A DNA stretch of 64,000 nucleotides. Source: Dugong dugon (taxonomy: Eukaryota > Chordata > Mammalia > Sirenia > Dugongidae). The DNA lies in assembly GCA_030035585.1 (NCBI GenBank), contig CM057476.1:26520501-26584500 (forward strand), in the 5' to 3' direction. Below, piece after piece: positions 41,401 to 50,106 of this stretch. The notes beneath the pieces were generated by a model. That model did not search any database, was not told the DNA's origin, and worked only from the letters and a program-made list of their open reading frames with translations. A program made the position numbers and the translations under genes. The stretch's first letter is position 1. Each line of letters opens with the position of its first letter.

Positions 41401-42022
41401 ACCATTTTCATGATCATTGGTATGTTTGAGGTTTCCCTCATTTTGTTGGCCCTCTGCTTTACCAGACATGATGTTCTTTCTAGCAATTGGTCTTTCCTGA
41501 TGACATAGCCAAAGTAAGCAAGCCAAAGTCTTGCCATCTTCGCTTCTAAGATTCCTGTTGTGTCTCTTCTAAGACTGATGTGCTCGTTCTTCTGGCAGTC
41601 CGCAGTTTATTTGGTATTCTTAGCTAACGCCACAGTTGGAACGCAGCAGGGGCACACAGCAGGCAGGGGTAAAGCCAGGGTGGAGGAGCGCTGTGTGATC
41701 CATGCCCGAACCCCAGAGGGGAAAGATGGAGAGCAGACCACAGGGAGAGATGGAAAACAGGGATGGGCTGGGCGAGGTCTGGGTGCAGGTCAGGGTGGCT
41801 GTCTGCGTCTCCACTCTGTCCTTCTTGCTTCCCTCCAGCTGGGTAGGCTATCAGTATCCTGGCTACCGTGGGTACCAGTACCTCCTGGAGCCTGGCAACT
41901 TCAAGCACTGGAACGAGTGGGGGGCCTTCCAGCCACAGATGCAGGCCGTGCGTCGCCTGCGTGACAGGCAGTGGCACCTGGAGGGCAGCTTCCCTGCCCC
42001 GGCCGCTGAGCTCCCCAAGTGA
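29253..42022 (+). CDS. CRYBB1: Beta-B1 crystallin, complete coding region in five exons
   Basis: Basic beta-crystallin of lens fibre cells that partners the acidic beta-crystallins in oligomers. Coding segments 29253-29426, 32582-32700, 39200-39332, 40476-40618 and 41839-42022 join in frame to 753 nt: 250 residues plus TGA, close to the 252 I recall for human. Residues 1-58 form the long Pro/Ala-rich N-terminal arm typical of beta-B1. Four Greek keys follow, one per exon (59-98, 99-142, 143-190, from 191), then a basic/polar C-terminal extension ending AAELPK. Motifs include [37 protein letters not shown] and [14 protein letters not shown]. All splice sites are GT-AG. CRYBA4 is divergently arranged upstream, and TPST2 follows downstream. 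Confidence 0.97.
29460..29750. repeat. Pyrimidine-rich (CCT)n tract
   Basis: A pure CCT run of about 18 units, then degenerate C/T to about 29750, starting 34 nt past the CRYBB1 exon 2 donor. It gives long Pro, Ser or Arg/Gly repeat frames with no coding value. Confidence 0.95.
30213..30372 (+). mobile_element. AfroSINE, first half of an inverted pair
   Basis: Sense copy whose tail directly meets a reverse copy at 30373. Confidence 0.82.
30373..30548 (-). mobile_element. AfroSINE, second half of an inverted pair
   Basis: Reverse copy starting at its tail (gccgtccagtgattccgatt) and ending in the reversed head gtgccacc. Confidence 0.82.
30615..30711. repeat. C-rich simple repeats
   Basis: (CCCACC)n at about 30615-30640 and a run of about 12 C near 30697-30710, with unrelated sequence between. 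Confidence 0.8.
30860..31068 (+). mobile_element. AfroSINE, long-body class
   Basis: Well-preserved body gagaaagacctggcgatctg and tail cacgatggcacctaacaaca. Confidence 0.9.
31382..31576 (-). mobile_element. AfroSINE
   Basis: Reverse copy with ggcctctgggcagactccaa-like divergence and reversed head ccatccagggactcc. Confidence 0.82.
31950..32151 (+). mobile_element. AfroSINE with target duplication
   Basis: Flanked by gggatgagta at 31940-31949 and 32152-32161. Long-body class, about 430 bp upstream of CRYBB1 exon 3. Confidence 0.92.
32582..32700 (+). CDS. CRYBB1: CRYBB1 exon 3, Greek key 1
   Basis: 119 nt between acceptor ctctcttgcag and donor CC|gtgagt, with a split proline codon. It encodes [20 protein letters not shown] through SIIVTSGP. 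Confidence 0.97.
32852..33050 (+). mobile_element. AfroSINE
   Basis: Begins 150 bp after CRYBB1 exon 3; head ggagtctctgggtgacgcaa. Confidence 0.85.
33385..33960 (-). mobile_element. L1 3' UTR, antisense
   Basis: Shares gttgctgttgtcaattggat, cacaacgctcaaggcagaca and the cttcaggggatag segment with the copies at 37386 and 61630. Confidence 0.7.
34021..34284 (-). pseudogene. Retrocopy-like insertion with poly(T) edge
   Basis: A run of about 21 T, read in reverse, is a poly(A) tail preceded about 12 nt upstream by ATTAAA. ctcagag occurs on both sides (34014-34020 and 34285-34291). The 240-bp body is GC-richer than its surroundings and has no match to the SINE, L1 or LTR families here. It looks like the 3' UTR end of an mRNA. 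Parent gene not recognised. Confidence 0.5.
34438..34646 (-). mobile_element. AfroSINE
   Basis: Reverse copy joined directly to an unnamed repeat (34647-34760) that is paired with another SINE near 47440. Confidence 0.87.
34647..34760 (-). repeat. Unnamed ~100-bp repeat, copy 1
   Basis: The reverse complement of 34660-34755 matches 46835-46920 plus 47409-47440 with few changes (aggtcactaggatgattctt, ccctgtgagtttaac, tggcacttcatgggcac). Not a repeat class I can name. Confidence 0.6.
35315..36031 (-). mobile_element. AfroSINE (-) split by an antisense LTR
   Basis: SINE pieces 35315-35357 and 35869-36031 are continuous in the consensus; the LTR interrupts at the catgtgacagag position. Confidence 0.82.
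35358..35868 (-). mobile_element. MaLR-like LTR inside a SINE
   Basis: Bounded by TGTCC and TGACA on the plus strand. The reversed 5' end (gggggacacaattcaatcca) and 3' end (ctgctataacagaaatacca) are typical. Target duplication not clear. Confidence 0.7.
36413..36825. repeat. Degenerate (CATC/ATCC)n repeat region
   Basis: Tetranucleotide-based repeat of several hundred bp, interrupted by an AfroSINE tail (36478-36530) and a TA-rich stretch. In CRYBB1 intron 3. Confidence 0.85.
36478..36530 (+). mobile_element. AfroSINE tail fragment
   Basis: Only tcatgagtcagaatcaactc and the T-rich end, inside the tetranucleotide repeat. Confidence 0.75.
37386..37745 (-). mobile_element. L1 3' UTR, antisense, with poly(T) and target duplication
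   Basis: Begins with a T run (reversed poly(A)). Flanked by tgccaaccttg (37375-37385) and tgccaggcttg (37746-37756). Confidence 0.75.
38055..38200 (+). mobile_element. AfroSINE, internally deleted
   Basis: Head and central part shortened (gttaagagctcagcagtttg), and the tail is also diverged. Confidence 0.75.
38236..38522 (-). mobile_element. RTE-like LINE fragment, antisense
   Basis: Begins with the reversed tail gttgttagttgccatttagt and runs through tccacctcattgagggtttc, also seen near 50230. The last part is diverged. Confidence 0.5.
38534..38881 (-). mobile_element. SINE with tRNA-Gly-like head and RTE-like tail
   Basis: Read in reverse, it starts gaggcattggtggtgcaatg, a tRNA-Gly-like head with box B, then the RTE-like body. 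Flanked by tttgctcagat (38523-38533) and tttgcttagat (38882-38892). Confidence 0.8.
38900..39045 (-). repeat. MIR, antisense
   Basis: Contains gaggaaactgaggctcagag and cacacagacagtaagtggca. Ends 155 bp before CRYBB1 exon 4. Confidence 0.6.
39200..39332 (+). CDS. CRYBB1: CRYBB1 exon 4, Greek key 2
   Basis: 133 nt between acceptor cacgtccag and donor ATG|gtaagt. It encodes [20 protein letters not shown] and ends SFRPVKM. Confidence 0.97.
39765..40330 (-). repeat. MIR, antisense, split by nested AfroSINEs
   Basis: MIR pieces at 39775-39885 (ccaagcacagtgctaagagc) and 40267-40320 (cacagatgaggaagtccc) flank the SINE complex. In CRYBB1 intron 4. Confidence 0.55.
39886..40266 (-). mobile_element. 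AfroSINE (-) hosting a second AfroSINE (-)
   Basis: Host pieces 39886-39925 and 40125-40266; guest 39926-40124. The junctions repeat ccaactcata (39916-39925) as ccgactcata (40125-40134). Confidence 0.88.
40476..40618 (+). CDS. CRYBB1: CRYBB1 exon 5, Greek key 3
   Basis: 143 nt between acceptor cactccccag and donor AC|gtaagc. It encodes [18 protein letters not shown] and ends VRVSSGT. Cys150 and Cys178 fall where I recall Ser in human. Confidence 0.97.
41324..41645 (-). mobile_element. RTE LINE 3' fragment, antisense
   Basis: Reverse of the RTE 3' region: gttcttctggcagtccgcag is the complement of the gactgccagaagaacgaac segment at 49398, and the tail piece tcatggtgactttaatgt follows. Ends about 190 bp before CRYBB1 exon 6. 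Confidence 0.7.
41839..42022 (+). CDS. CRYBB1: CRYBB1 exon 6, Greek key 4, C-terminal extension and stop
   Basis: 184 nt after acceptor cttccctccag. It encodes [20 protein letters not shown], the key 4 end QAVRRLRD, then an extension ending AAELPK and TGA at 42020-42022. Confidence 0.97.
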
Positions 42023-42091
42023 GCACCCACTCCACTCTGCTCTCATGCCCTACCCCTTCTTCAGGCCCCATTTTCCCTTCTTTCCCATGCA

Positions 42092-42097
42092 AATAAA
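42092..42097 (+). terminator. CRYBB1: CRYBB1 polyadenylation signal
   Basis: AATAAA 70 nt after the stop codon, giving a very short 3' UTR of about 90 nt. A SINE begins about 190 nt downstream. Confidence 0.85.
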
Positions 42098-42278
42098 AGT
42101 TCTAAGGCCAAAATGTCTCCCGCGTCTGTGAACAAGGGTATGCCTTGAGGTCTCCCATTATTGTGAGATGTGACTTTCTCGGTTACAGTAACAAAAATAG
42201 CAAGCACTGTGAAGTTCGTCACACACATTATCTTAGCATTTCCTTGTAAGGAAATATCTCCCTCTCTAGGAAGTTGGT

Positions 42279-42484
42279 AGGAGCCCTGGGTGGTGCAATG
42301 GTTAAGCACTTAGCTGCTAAAGGAAAGGTTGGCGGTTCGAATCCACCCAGTGGCTCTGCGGGAGAAAGATCTGGCGATCTACTTCCCTATAGACTGCAGC
42401 CAAGAAAACCGTATGGGGCAGTTCTCCTCTGTCACGTGGGGCTGCTGAGTCGAAATCACCTTGATGGCACCTAACAACAACAAT
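42279..42484 (+). mobile_element. AfroSINE with target duplication, just past CRYBB1
   Basis: Flanked by aggaagttggt (42268-42278) and aggaagtaggt (42485-42495). Long-body class. Confidence 0.9.
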
Positions 42485-42499
42485 AGGAAGTAGGTGTTA

Positions 42500-42705
42500 A
42501 AAAAAATCTGTTGTCATTGAGTCAGTTCTGACTCATGGTGACCCCATGTGCTTCATCTAGAACTGTGCTTCACAAGGTTTTCTTGGCTGTAACTTTATGG
42601 AAGCAGATTGCCAAGCGTTTCTTCCAAGGCACTGCTGGGTGGATTCGAACCACCAATCTCTGGGTTAGTGGCAGAGAGCAAACTGTTATCTTCACCCAGG
42701 GACCT
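42500..42705 (-). mobile_element. AfroSINE, inverted relative to its neighbour
   Basis: Reverse copy tail-to-tail with the copy at 42279, only 15 bp apart. Confidence 0.87.
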
Positions 42706-42714
42706 GGGTATTAT

Positions 42715-42845
42715 AAGTATTCCCATTTAACAAGTGAGGAAATTGAGGATTGGGGAGGGGGAATGACTTGCCCAAGGTCACACAGCTAGTGAGTGGAGAT
42801 TTAACCCCAGGCAGGCTGCCTCCAGAGCCTGCACTCTTCAACAAA
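42715..42845 (-). repeat. MIR, antisense
   Basis: Contains cttgcccaaggtcacacagc and tagtgagtggag of the reversed MIR core. Confidence 0.65.
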
Positions 42846-43985
42846 TCTGTTTTCAAACTCTAGTCCTTCATGCACCACCCTCAGGATTTCTTTCCCTACC
42901 TGCACACCACCTGTTCTGTTATTTACTTAATAATTTCGTTTAAATCAACTCACTATTTTGTGTTTGAAATAAAACTTTATAACGCTACTGGAGGTGGAAA
43001 ATCAGCATCATATATCATAGATAGAAAGCAATCCTAAAAATAAACACAGTTTAAAGAAGTCCAGGTATCTAACTCCCAGCACAAGCTACTACCTATGGAA
43101 GGCTCTAATCCTGGGATCTGCTTTCTCCTTGGCAAAATGGGTCATTAGCAAGTGTTGGAAAGAAGTGTGAAATACATACTTGCACCAAACTGAGATTTCC
43201 CCTCCCTGCCCCATTCAGTCAAAGAAGATTGACAAGAGCATTGTTTTTTCATATCTGATTCACTGTTGTTTAATCCCGGGTCCAGGTTCCACCTGGAATC
43301 ATCTCTTGTATTACAAATGGTACGCGTCTTGCCCTTTAGAAATCTGTAGCAGGAAATCTCGCCTCCCATATCAATAGTTAATATTGATTGATGTTATTAA
43401 TCTTTAATCCATTCAGGGAACGTGGTGGGAGGGAGGGGTGGAAATTTTCCTGCAGGAGGCAGTATTTGAAGGGGCCCTTGAGGATGGACCAGAAGCTTGT
43501 TTGGTGGAGAAGGGCGGCAGGGAGGCGATATTCCAGGCAGAACAAACAGCATGGTCTCTGCTAGCCCATATGGCACCTTTGTGTAAATTTTACTGCCATC
43601 TGCCAGACATCGCTGATATAAATCTATGGTGCCTATGATGTGAATGCAGCATCCTTGTGCTGTGCCCAACTTGGACAGCTGTACTTGGCAGCCGTGGAGC
43701 ACCATGGGCAAAGGAGCAGAGGTTAAGAGAACTTGTGGGCTGGGAGCAGTAGCTTGGTGGTTGGGTGGGCAGAAGTAGGGGGTGGGAAGGAAGTGCTGAT
43801 GTGGCAGGAGATGAAGCTGGCAAGAAACGTGGGGCTTCATCAACGTCTGCTCTGAGCTTCGAAGTTGAAGTACTTACCTCATAGAGCTTTACCTTCTGGC
43901 ATGCATACCCTCCTTCTCCCTTCCACCCTAGTTCTCCCCACCTCCACCGTCCAACATGACCAGCATCTTGGACTAGAAGACCTCT
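42846..43985. other. Repeat-poor intergenic stretch
   Basis: No gene or clear repeat. A 148-codon minus-strand open frame (43397-43843) has no domain, biased composition and an overlapping open frame, so it is not called. Confidence 0.35.
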
Positions 43986-43989
43986 CTGT

Positions 43990-44260
43990 TACCCTTCTCA
44001 GCTTTGTTTTAAAGTAATTGCTGACCGTTTGGTTTCATATAGGTGATTTTTCAAAGAAGCACAGTACTTAGGTGTGATATTCATTATTTTGTGAGCCAGT
44101 CTGTTATTTAGCTACAAGGTGGCCTCAGGGGTTAGTTTTGGTTCAAGGTTTGAAGAGTATCTCAGGGCAATAGTCTCGGGGAGTCCTCCAGTCTCAACCA
44201 GTCCAATAAATCTAGTTTAGTCTTTCTTTTTCATCGTCCCACTTTCCCGGGCATATGAGG
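43990..44260 (-). mobile_element. L1 3' UTR fragment, antisense
   Basis: Shares the caaggtttgaagagtatctcagggcaatag theme with 37700 and 61980, diverged. Confidence 0.5.
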
Positions 44261-44304
44261 TGATTAAAAAGACCATCCTGGTTCCTGAAAACCCTATGGA
44301 CTAA

Positions 44305-44512
44305 GGTTGTTGTTGTTGTTATTGCTAGCTGCTGCCCAGTCTATTCTGACTCACGGTGACCCCGTGTGTGCAGAGCAGAACTGATCCATAGTGTTTTCAA
44401 GGCTGTGAACTTTCAGAAGTAGATCGCCAGGCATTTCTGGGGTGGGTTCAAACTGTCAACCTTTTGGTTAGTAGTCGAGCACTTAACCATTTGCGCCACC
44501 CAGGGACTCCTT
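44305..44512 (-). mobile_element. AfroSINE
   Basis: Starts with (GTT)n and ends gcgccacccagggactcc. The flanks tatggactaagg and ttggaccagg may be a degraded duplication. Confidence 0.85.
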
Positions 44513-45170
44513 GGACCAGGATTACTGGGCAGGAATCAGGAGTCCTCCTCTGCTGTTAGAAGCTCTAAAATGTTGGGCAAATCACTTCCATTCCCTGGGA
44601 CTCATTCTTCCCTTCTGTAAAATGACAGCTCAATTGTCCATTCCAGCTCCAAGGTTCTACCAGTGAAATTCTATGATTCCAAAGTTCCACAGTTCTCTAA
44701 GAGTCTGTAATTCATCTCTAAGATTCTATGATTCTCTGATCCCAAAGTCAAGATACAAAGACTCCGATTCTCAGTTCCTAAGATTCTGTGAGTGTGGCTT
44801 TAAATAAAATTCGACTGTGTGAAGTCAAGCCTTCCAATCAGGTAAGCCACATGAATTCAACTCTCACATTTCATCAACTCAAGACTCCATTGACTGTATG
44901 GTGCACCATTATTTTATGAAGAGATACTGTTAAAGTATAGCACAGTTGCCTTCTGATCACTTGGAATTTTTATTTTATACTTGTTGAAAGAACTAGTCTG
45001 AACTTACTTAGGCATAACTTTTTTTTTCTCTGTATCAATCTTGGGAGTACTATAAAAGGGGAAAACAGTAGATATTCATTAAGTTATAAAGCTTCTTTGC
45101 GTTCATAATCTAAAATAAGTATTCTTGGCTAGTATTCTTGGAATGATTTCAACTCAGAGTTGTCAATATC

Positions 45171-45749
45171 TGTCTCAGGCTGGGATCTCTAGAGAAGCAA
45201 AACCAGTAAAGCATATAAATATATATACATATATAGAGAGAGATTTCTATCAAGGAAATGGCTCTTATGGTTGTTGAGACTGGAACGTCCCAAGTCCATG
45301 GGTCAGGCTAGAGGTTTCTCCTGATTTACATAGCTGCGGGGGCTGGCAAACCCAAGAACCCAAGGTCAGACAGCAGGACTCTGGCTCACAGGTTGCGAAC
45401 ACCGTCGAATCCCAAGATCAGCAGGCAAGACAGCAGGTAAGCTGCTAGCTCAAGTCACAAGAACTGGAGGTGAGACAAACAGGAGCCAGCTGCAGGATCC
45501 AGAGTGAGCAAAAGCCCACGAGCCTTGCCAGAATGTCCACCTATATGGGAAGCAGGCCACACTCCCAAGGAAACTCCCATTCTCTAGAAGGGCTACTCAC
45601 AGCAGATCCCATCATGGAGGTTATCACATTATATCAAATCTCATCATGGAGATGATCATATCATTATACGACTGCCAAACTACGTAATAACTGCCAAACC
45701 ACCGAGAATCATGGCCCAGCCAAGTTGACACACAACCTTAATGACTACA
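45171..45749 (-). mobile_element. Solo LTR with 5-bp target duplication
   Basis: Bounded by TGTCTC and ...ACTACA on the plus strand, flanked by atatc at 45166-45170 and 45750-45754. Same family as 15863-16386, in the opposite orientation. Confidence 0.8.
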
Positions 45750-45937
45750 ATATCCTTATTGTCTCCCAAGTGTCACATATAAAAAGAAGTACATATTAAC
45801 AATGCTGAAATATGATATATACCGGTGACAAAACAAAAAAAGAAAAACTGGGGAAGAATAACAATTAAAGTAGTTACTTTATATTTAGCTTGTTATTTTA
45901 TCAATAAATTTATTTAATATATGGTAAGGAATTTATC

Positions 45938-46400
45938 CACCACCATCTGTCAGTTTGTTGTACTGTGGTGGCTTATGTGTTATGATGCTGGAAGCTATGC
46001 CACTGGAATTCCAAATACCAGCAGGGTCACCTATGGTGGAGAGGCTTCAGTGGAGCTTCCAGACTAAGACAGACTAGGAAGAAAGGCCTGGAAATCTACT
46101 TCTGAAAATTAGCCAATGGAAGAAAAACCTTATGGATCACAACAAAACACTGTCTGACTCACTTGCTTTGGATATGTTATTAGGAGGCTGGAGGAGAACA
46201 TCATGTCTGGTGACGCAGAAGGCCAGCGAGGGCAAAGGAGACCTTTGATGAGATGGGTTGGCACAATAGCCTCATCAATAGACTCAAACGTGCTGGTGGT
46301 TGTGAGGATGGCGTAGGACCTAGTAATTTTTGTTCTGTTGTACATAAGGTCACCATGAGTCGGGGTTGACTCAACAGCTGCTGACAAAAACAACAATGAA
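45938..46400 (+). mobile_element. RTE-derived element, sense, long copy
   Basis: Runs from ccaccatctgtcagtttgtt through cttccagactaagacagact, then an RTE coding remnant (ggaggctggaggagaacatc), to the gtcaccatgagtcggggttg tail. Confidence 0.7.
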
Positions 46401-46829
46401 TTTTTAAATAAACAATACATTTTGTAATTAACAAAAAATAAAAATTGCAAGCAGAAACAAATAACAAAGATTAAAAGAAAGTAACATGTAAAAAGGCCAG
46501 GAGTGAGTAGGTCATCATTGTTATAACCCAGTGTTTGTTCTGTGGGTCCCAGTTTCAACATGCTATTTGCAATGTGAACATCTGAACCCCAGAGCAGAAT
46601 TTCAGAGTTTAAAGATAAGTCACTTTTGTGCCTTGAAACTGAAACTTTGAGTTTCGACTTCATCGGGTGGTCAATCAAAGTAATAACCATGTGCATGGAT
46701 TCTGGAAGAAGCCTGGGGAGCTGGACTCTCCGAGTGGCCAGGGGGTCCACAAGCCTTCTCCTGGGCTTCTCAGGGGTAATTCTGACTCTGCATGAGTTTT
46801 GCCCGAAACACTGAATTTAGACTTCAGTG

Positions 46830-47442
46830 CCTGGCTAGCCCAGACCAGGGTGACTTCGTTAAACTCACAGGGTAATAGGGAGGGAAAGAATCATCCTAGT
46901 GACCTGCCATGTTTGGGTGCTGTTATGGATTGAATTGTGTCCCCTAAAAATGTGTGTCAACTTGGCTAGGCCATAATTCCCAGTATTGTGTGGTTGTCCT
47001 CTATTTTGTGGTCTGATGTTAGTATACTATATGTTGTAAATCCTAACCTTTATGATGTTAATGAGGCAGGATTAGAGGCAATTATGTTAATGAGGCAGGA
47101 CACAATCTACAGGATTAGGTTGTATCTTGAGTCAATGTCTTTTGAGATATAAAAGAGAGATGTGAGCAGAGACGAGAGGGACCTCATTACCACCAAGCAA
47201 GAAGAACCAAGAGTGGATCATGTCCTTTGGACCTGGGGTCCCTGTGCTGATGACAAGGACCTTCCTCCAGAGAGAGAAAGCCTTCCCCTGGAGCTGGCAC
47301 CCTGAATTTGGACTTCTAGCCTCCTAAACTGTGAGAGAATAAATTTCTGTTTGTTAAAGCCATCCACTTGTGGTACTTCTGTCTGGGCAGTACTAGATAA
47401 CTCAGACAGGTGCCCGTGAAGTGCCAGACCAATCCAGCATTG
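46830..47442 (+). repeat. Unnamed ~100-bp repeat, copy 2, split by a solo LTR
   Basis: Pieces 46835-46920 and 47409-47442 together match the reverse complement of 34647-34760. The LTR 46921-47408 lies between them, with ggtgc on both sides. Confidence 0.6.
46921..47408 (+). mobile_element. MaLR-like solo LTR with 5-bp target duplication
   Basis: TGTTATGG...AGACA with perfect ggtgc duplications (46916-46920, 47409-47413). Same subfamily as 10276-10758; a polyadenylation-type gaataaattt near the 3' end. Confidence 0.85.
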
Positions 47443-47853
47443 AGGTGCCTGCGTGGTACAATTGGTTTGCATTCAGCTGGCAGATGAAAAGTTGGTGGTT
47501 CAATCCCAACCAGCAATACCATGGAAGAAAAGGCCTGGTAATCTGTTTCCATAAAGACTGTTGTTGTTGGGGACCATGGAGTTGATTCCCACTCATAGTG
47601 ACCCCATGTAACAGAGCAGAACTGCCCCATAGGGTTTTCTTTTGCAGTAATCTTTACGGGAGCAGATAGCCAGGTCTTTTTCCCTCAGAGCCGCTGAGGG
47701 GGTTCAAACTGCCAAATGTTCAATTAGTCGCCAAGCACTTAACTGTTGCACCACCAGGGCTCCTCCAAGAAAACCCTGTGGAGCAGGTTCTATTCTGTAA
47801 CACATGGGGTTGCCATGAATCAGAACAGATGGCACAAAACAACAACAACATCC
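47443..47853 (+). mobile_element. AfroSINE (+) hosting an AfroSINE (-)
   Basis: Host pieces 47443-47556 and 47764-47853. The reverse guest at 47557-47763 ends gcaccaccagggctcc. Follows the unnamed repeat exactly as a SINE does at the other copy. Confidence 0.85.
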
Positions 47854-48379
47854 TGCATTATTTCCTTTCAACACTAGACCCTAGCTCATGAGTCGTTGAA
47901 CCGCAGGTCTTTGAGAAGATAAAGCACTTTGGTTCCAGAACACCATCTCTCCTCCCCTGGAGCACAGGGCACAAAGTCAGCAGTGTAGGGGGCGGCAGGG
48001 CCACCCAGAGGCAGTGGGTGAAGCAATGAAGAGGCGTGTTGCTGCTTGTGCCCGTGTGGGATATTCATGGGCACATAGCAACTGAGTCGCTGGTTCTGTG
48101 GAGAGGGCGTGGTACCAGGATGCCCCGAGGAGGTTCTAAGGAGGTGGGCATCGTCTTTAGAGCCGTGTTGCCATGACAGCCAGACACCTGGGTCAGATAC
48201 CCGAGATCAAAGAGTGCTTTGTGAAGCCTCACTACTCAGCCAGGAATAGTCTCCCCACATCCTTCCAGCAGGAGAAGAGAAAATGCCTGGAGCTTGCACC
48301 TGCCCCATCTGTCCTCACCTGGCTTCCTGCCCACTGCTGGGCATGCCCCTCCCCCAGCGTACTGGAAAAAAAGTGTGAG

Positions 48380-48880
48380 AGAAGCCTGGGTGTGCATCCC
48401 AGCTCTGCCACTTACCAGCTGTCACCCTTGGGCAAGTCTAATGACCTGATGAAGCCTCTGTTTCCTCATCAGTAAAATGGGAGAGATGATAATGAAACCT
48501 CAGAAGGTTGACGGAACGAAAAAATGATCAGCTTGAATATAATGTTTATAAAATGCTTAGCACACAGCAGGCAGGGCCCCACACTTGTCCCCTTTCTGCT
48601 GGGCCTTTGCACCTGCAGTTCCCTGTGCCCGGTACAGACTCCCACCCATGTCTCAGGGCTCAGCTTAAACACACTGGAGGTCACCCTTGGCTTGCCTACC
48701 CTGGACCAGGCTAAGATGGCCTGCTCCTTCCTCTCCGGTTACAGGGCTCAGTGTACTGTGAACGCTCGTTGTGGGGGTCTGGCTTTTCCTACTTGGGAGC
48801 AGGGCTCTCGTAGTCCTGTTGTCTGCTGAATCCCAGTGCCCAGAGCAGGTCGCTCAGGAAATGTTGTGGTTAGAATGCTA
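48380..48880. repeat. Probable MIR followed by L2-like sequence
   Basis: cacccttgggcaagtctaatg...cagtaaaatggg is MIR-like (to about 48560). The following gcctttgcacctgcagttcc block resembles L2. Confidence 0.45.
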
Positions 48881-49325
48881 CTAAACAAATGCCGGCATGC
48901 AGGCCACTTCCCTTGACCTCCATCTCTCCACCCACTAAAGGGTCATCATAAAACACGCTGCAGGATTATTGCCCGGATTAGGCATACCAAGCCTCTACTA
49001 TGCACTCAGTCAACACTATATGATATTGTTATATGGTTTGCAGACCGGTAATCTCCAGAGACAGATGATTTCATTTTATCAGTCCCAGCCCCGTCCACAT
49101 GCCAGCACTAAATAACTATTTACTGGATACATGAATAAATTAATGAATGAGCTATGTTAACACATGGCTGACCTTGGACAAATGACCTAATATCTGTGTG
49201 CCTTCGTTTAATAATAGACCTAGCACAAGGTTCTTAAAGGTTTAAATATATAAATATATGATATTATATATGTAAAGTATTTAGAGCAATGCCTGGCACT
49301 TAGTATGTGATATGAGATCTGGACA

Positions 49326-49722
49326 ATGAATAAGGAAGACAAAAGAAGAATTGATGCCTTTGAATTAGAGTTGGTCAAGAATATTAAATACACCACAGAC
49401 TGCCAGAAGAACGAACAAGTCTGTCTTGGAAGACATACAGCCAGAGTGCTCCTTGGAAGCAAGGATGGCGAGGCTTCGTCTCATGTACTTTGGACTTGTT
49501 ATCAGGAGGGACCAGTTCCTGGAGAAGGACATCATGCTTGGTAAAGTAGAGGGTCAGTAAAAAAGAGGAAGACCCTCAAAGGGATGGATTGATACTGTGG
49601 CTGCAACAATGGACTCAAGCATAACAATGATTGTGAGGATGGTGCCGGACCAGGCAGTGTTTCATTCTGTTGCACATAGTGTCTCTATGAGTTGGAACCA
49701 ACTTGATGGTATCTAACAACAA
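49326..49722 (+). mobile_element. RTE LINE 3' end with reverse-transcriptase ORF remnant
   Basis: Opens a 72-codon frame resembling the end of an RTE ORF, then runs through gaagaccctcaaagggatgg to the tail gtctctatgagttggaacca...aacaacaata. Confidence 0.7.
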
Positions 49723-49726
49723 TATC

Positions 49727-49831
49727 TGTATACGTATACACACTTATATGTATGTATACGTATATGTATATACACATATACACGTACATACATATCTACA
49801 TACATGTGTATACACATACACATATATATAC
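49727..49831. repeat. (TA)n / (ATGT)n microsatellite
   Basis: Alternating purine/pyrimidine T/A/G/C repeat directly after the RTE tail. Confidence 0.9.
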
Positions 49832-49832
49832 T

Positions 49833-50032
49833 TTGTTGGGTGCCGGTGAGTCAATTCCGACTCATAGCTACCCCACATGACACAGTAGAACTGCCTCACC
49901 GAACTTACAAGGCTGTAATTTTTATGGGAGCCGATCTCCAGGCCTTCCTCCTCCGGAGCCACTGGGTGGGTTTGAACCGCCAACCTTTTGGTTTGCAGCC
50001 AAGCATGCTTAACTGTTGAGACACCAGGGCAC
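49833..50032 (-). mobile_element. AfroSINE
   Basis: Reverse copy bounded by microsatellites on both sides ((TC)n then (TA)n at 50034-50080). Confidence 0.85.
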
Positions 50033-50106
50033 GCTCTCTCTCTCTCTCTTTCTCTCTGCGTCTCTCTCTCTATATATATAACAACTGTATATGTACACGT
50101 ATATGT

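Noticed and set aside
43397-43843. 148-codon minus-strand frame
   Set aside because: No domain or splice context, and an overlapping antisense frame of similar quality.
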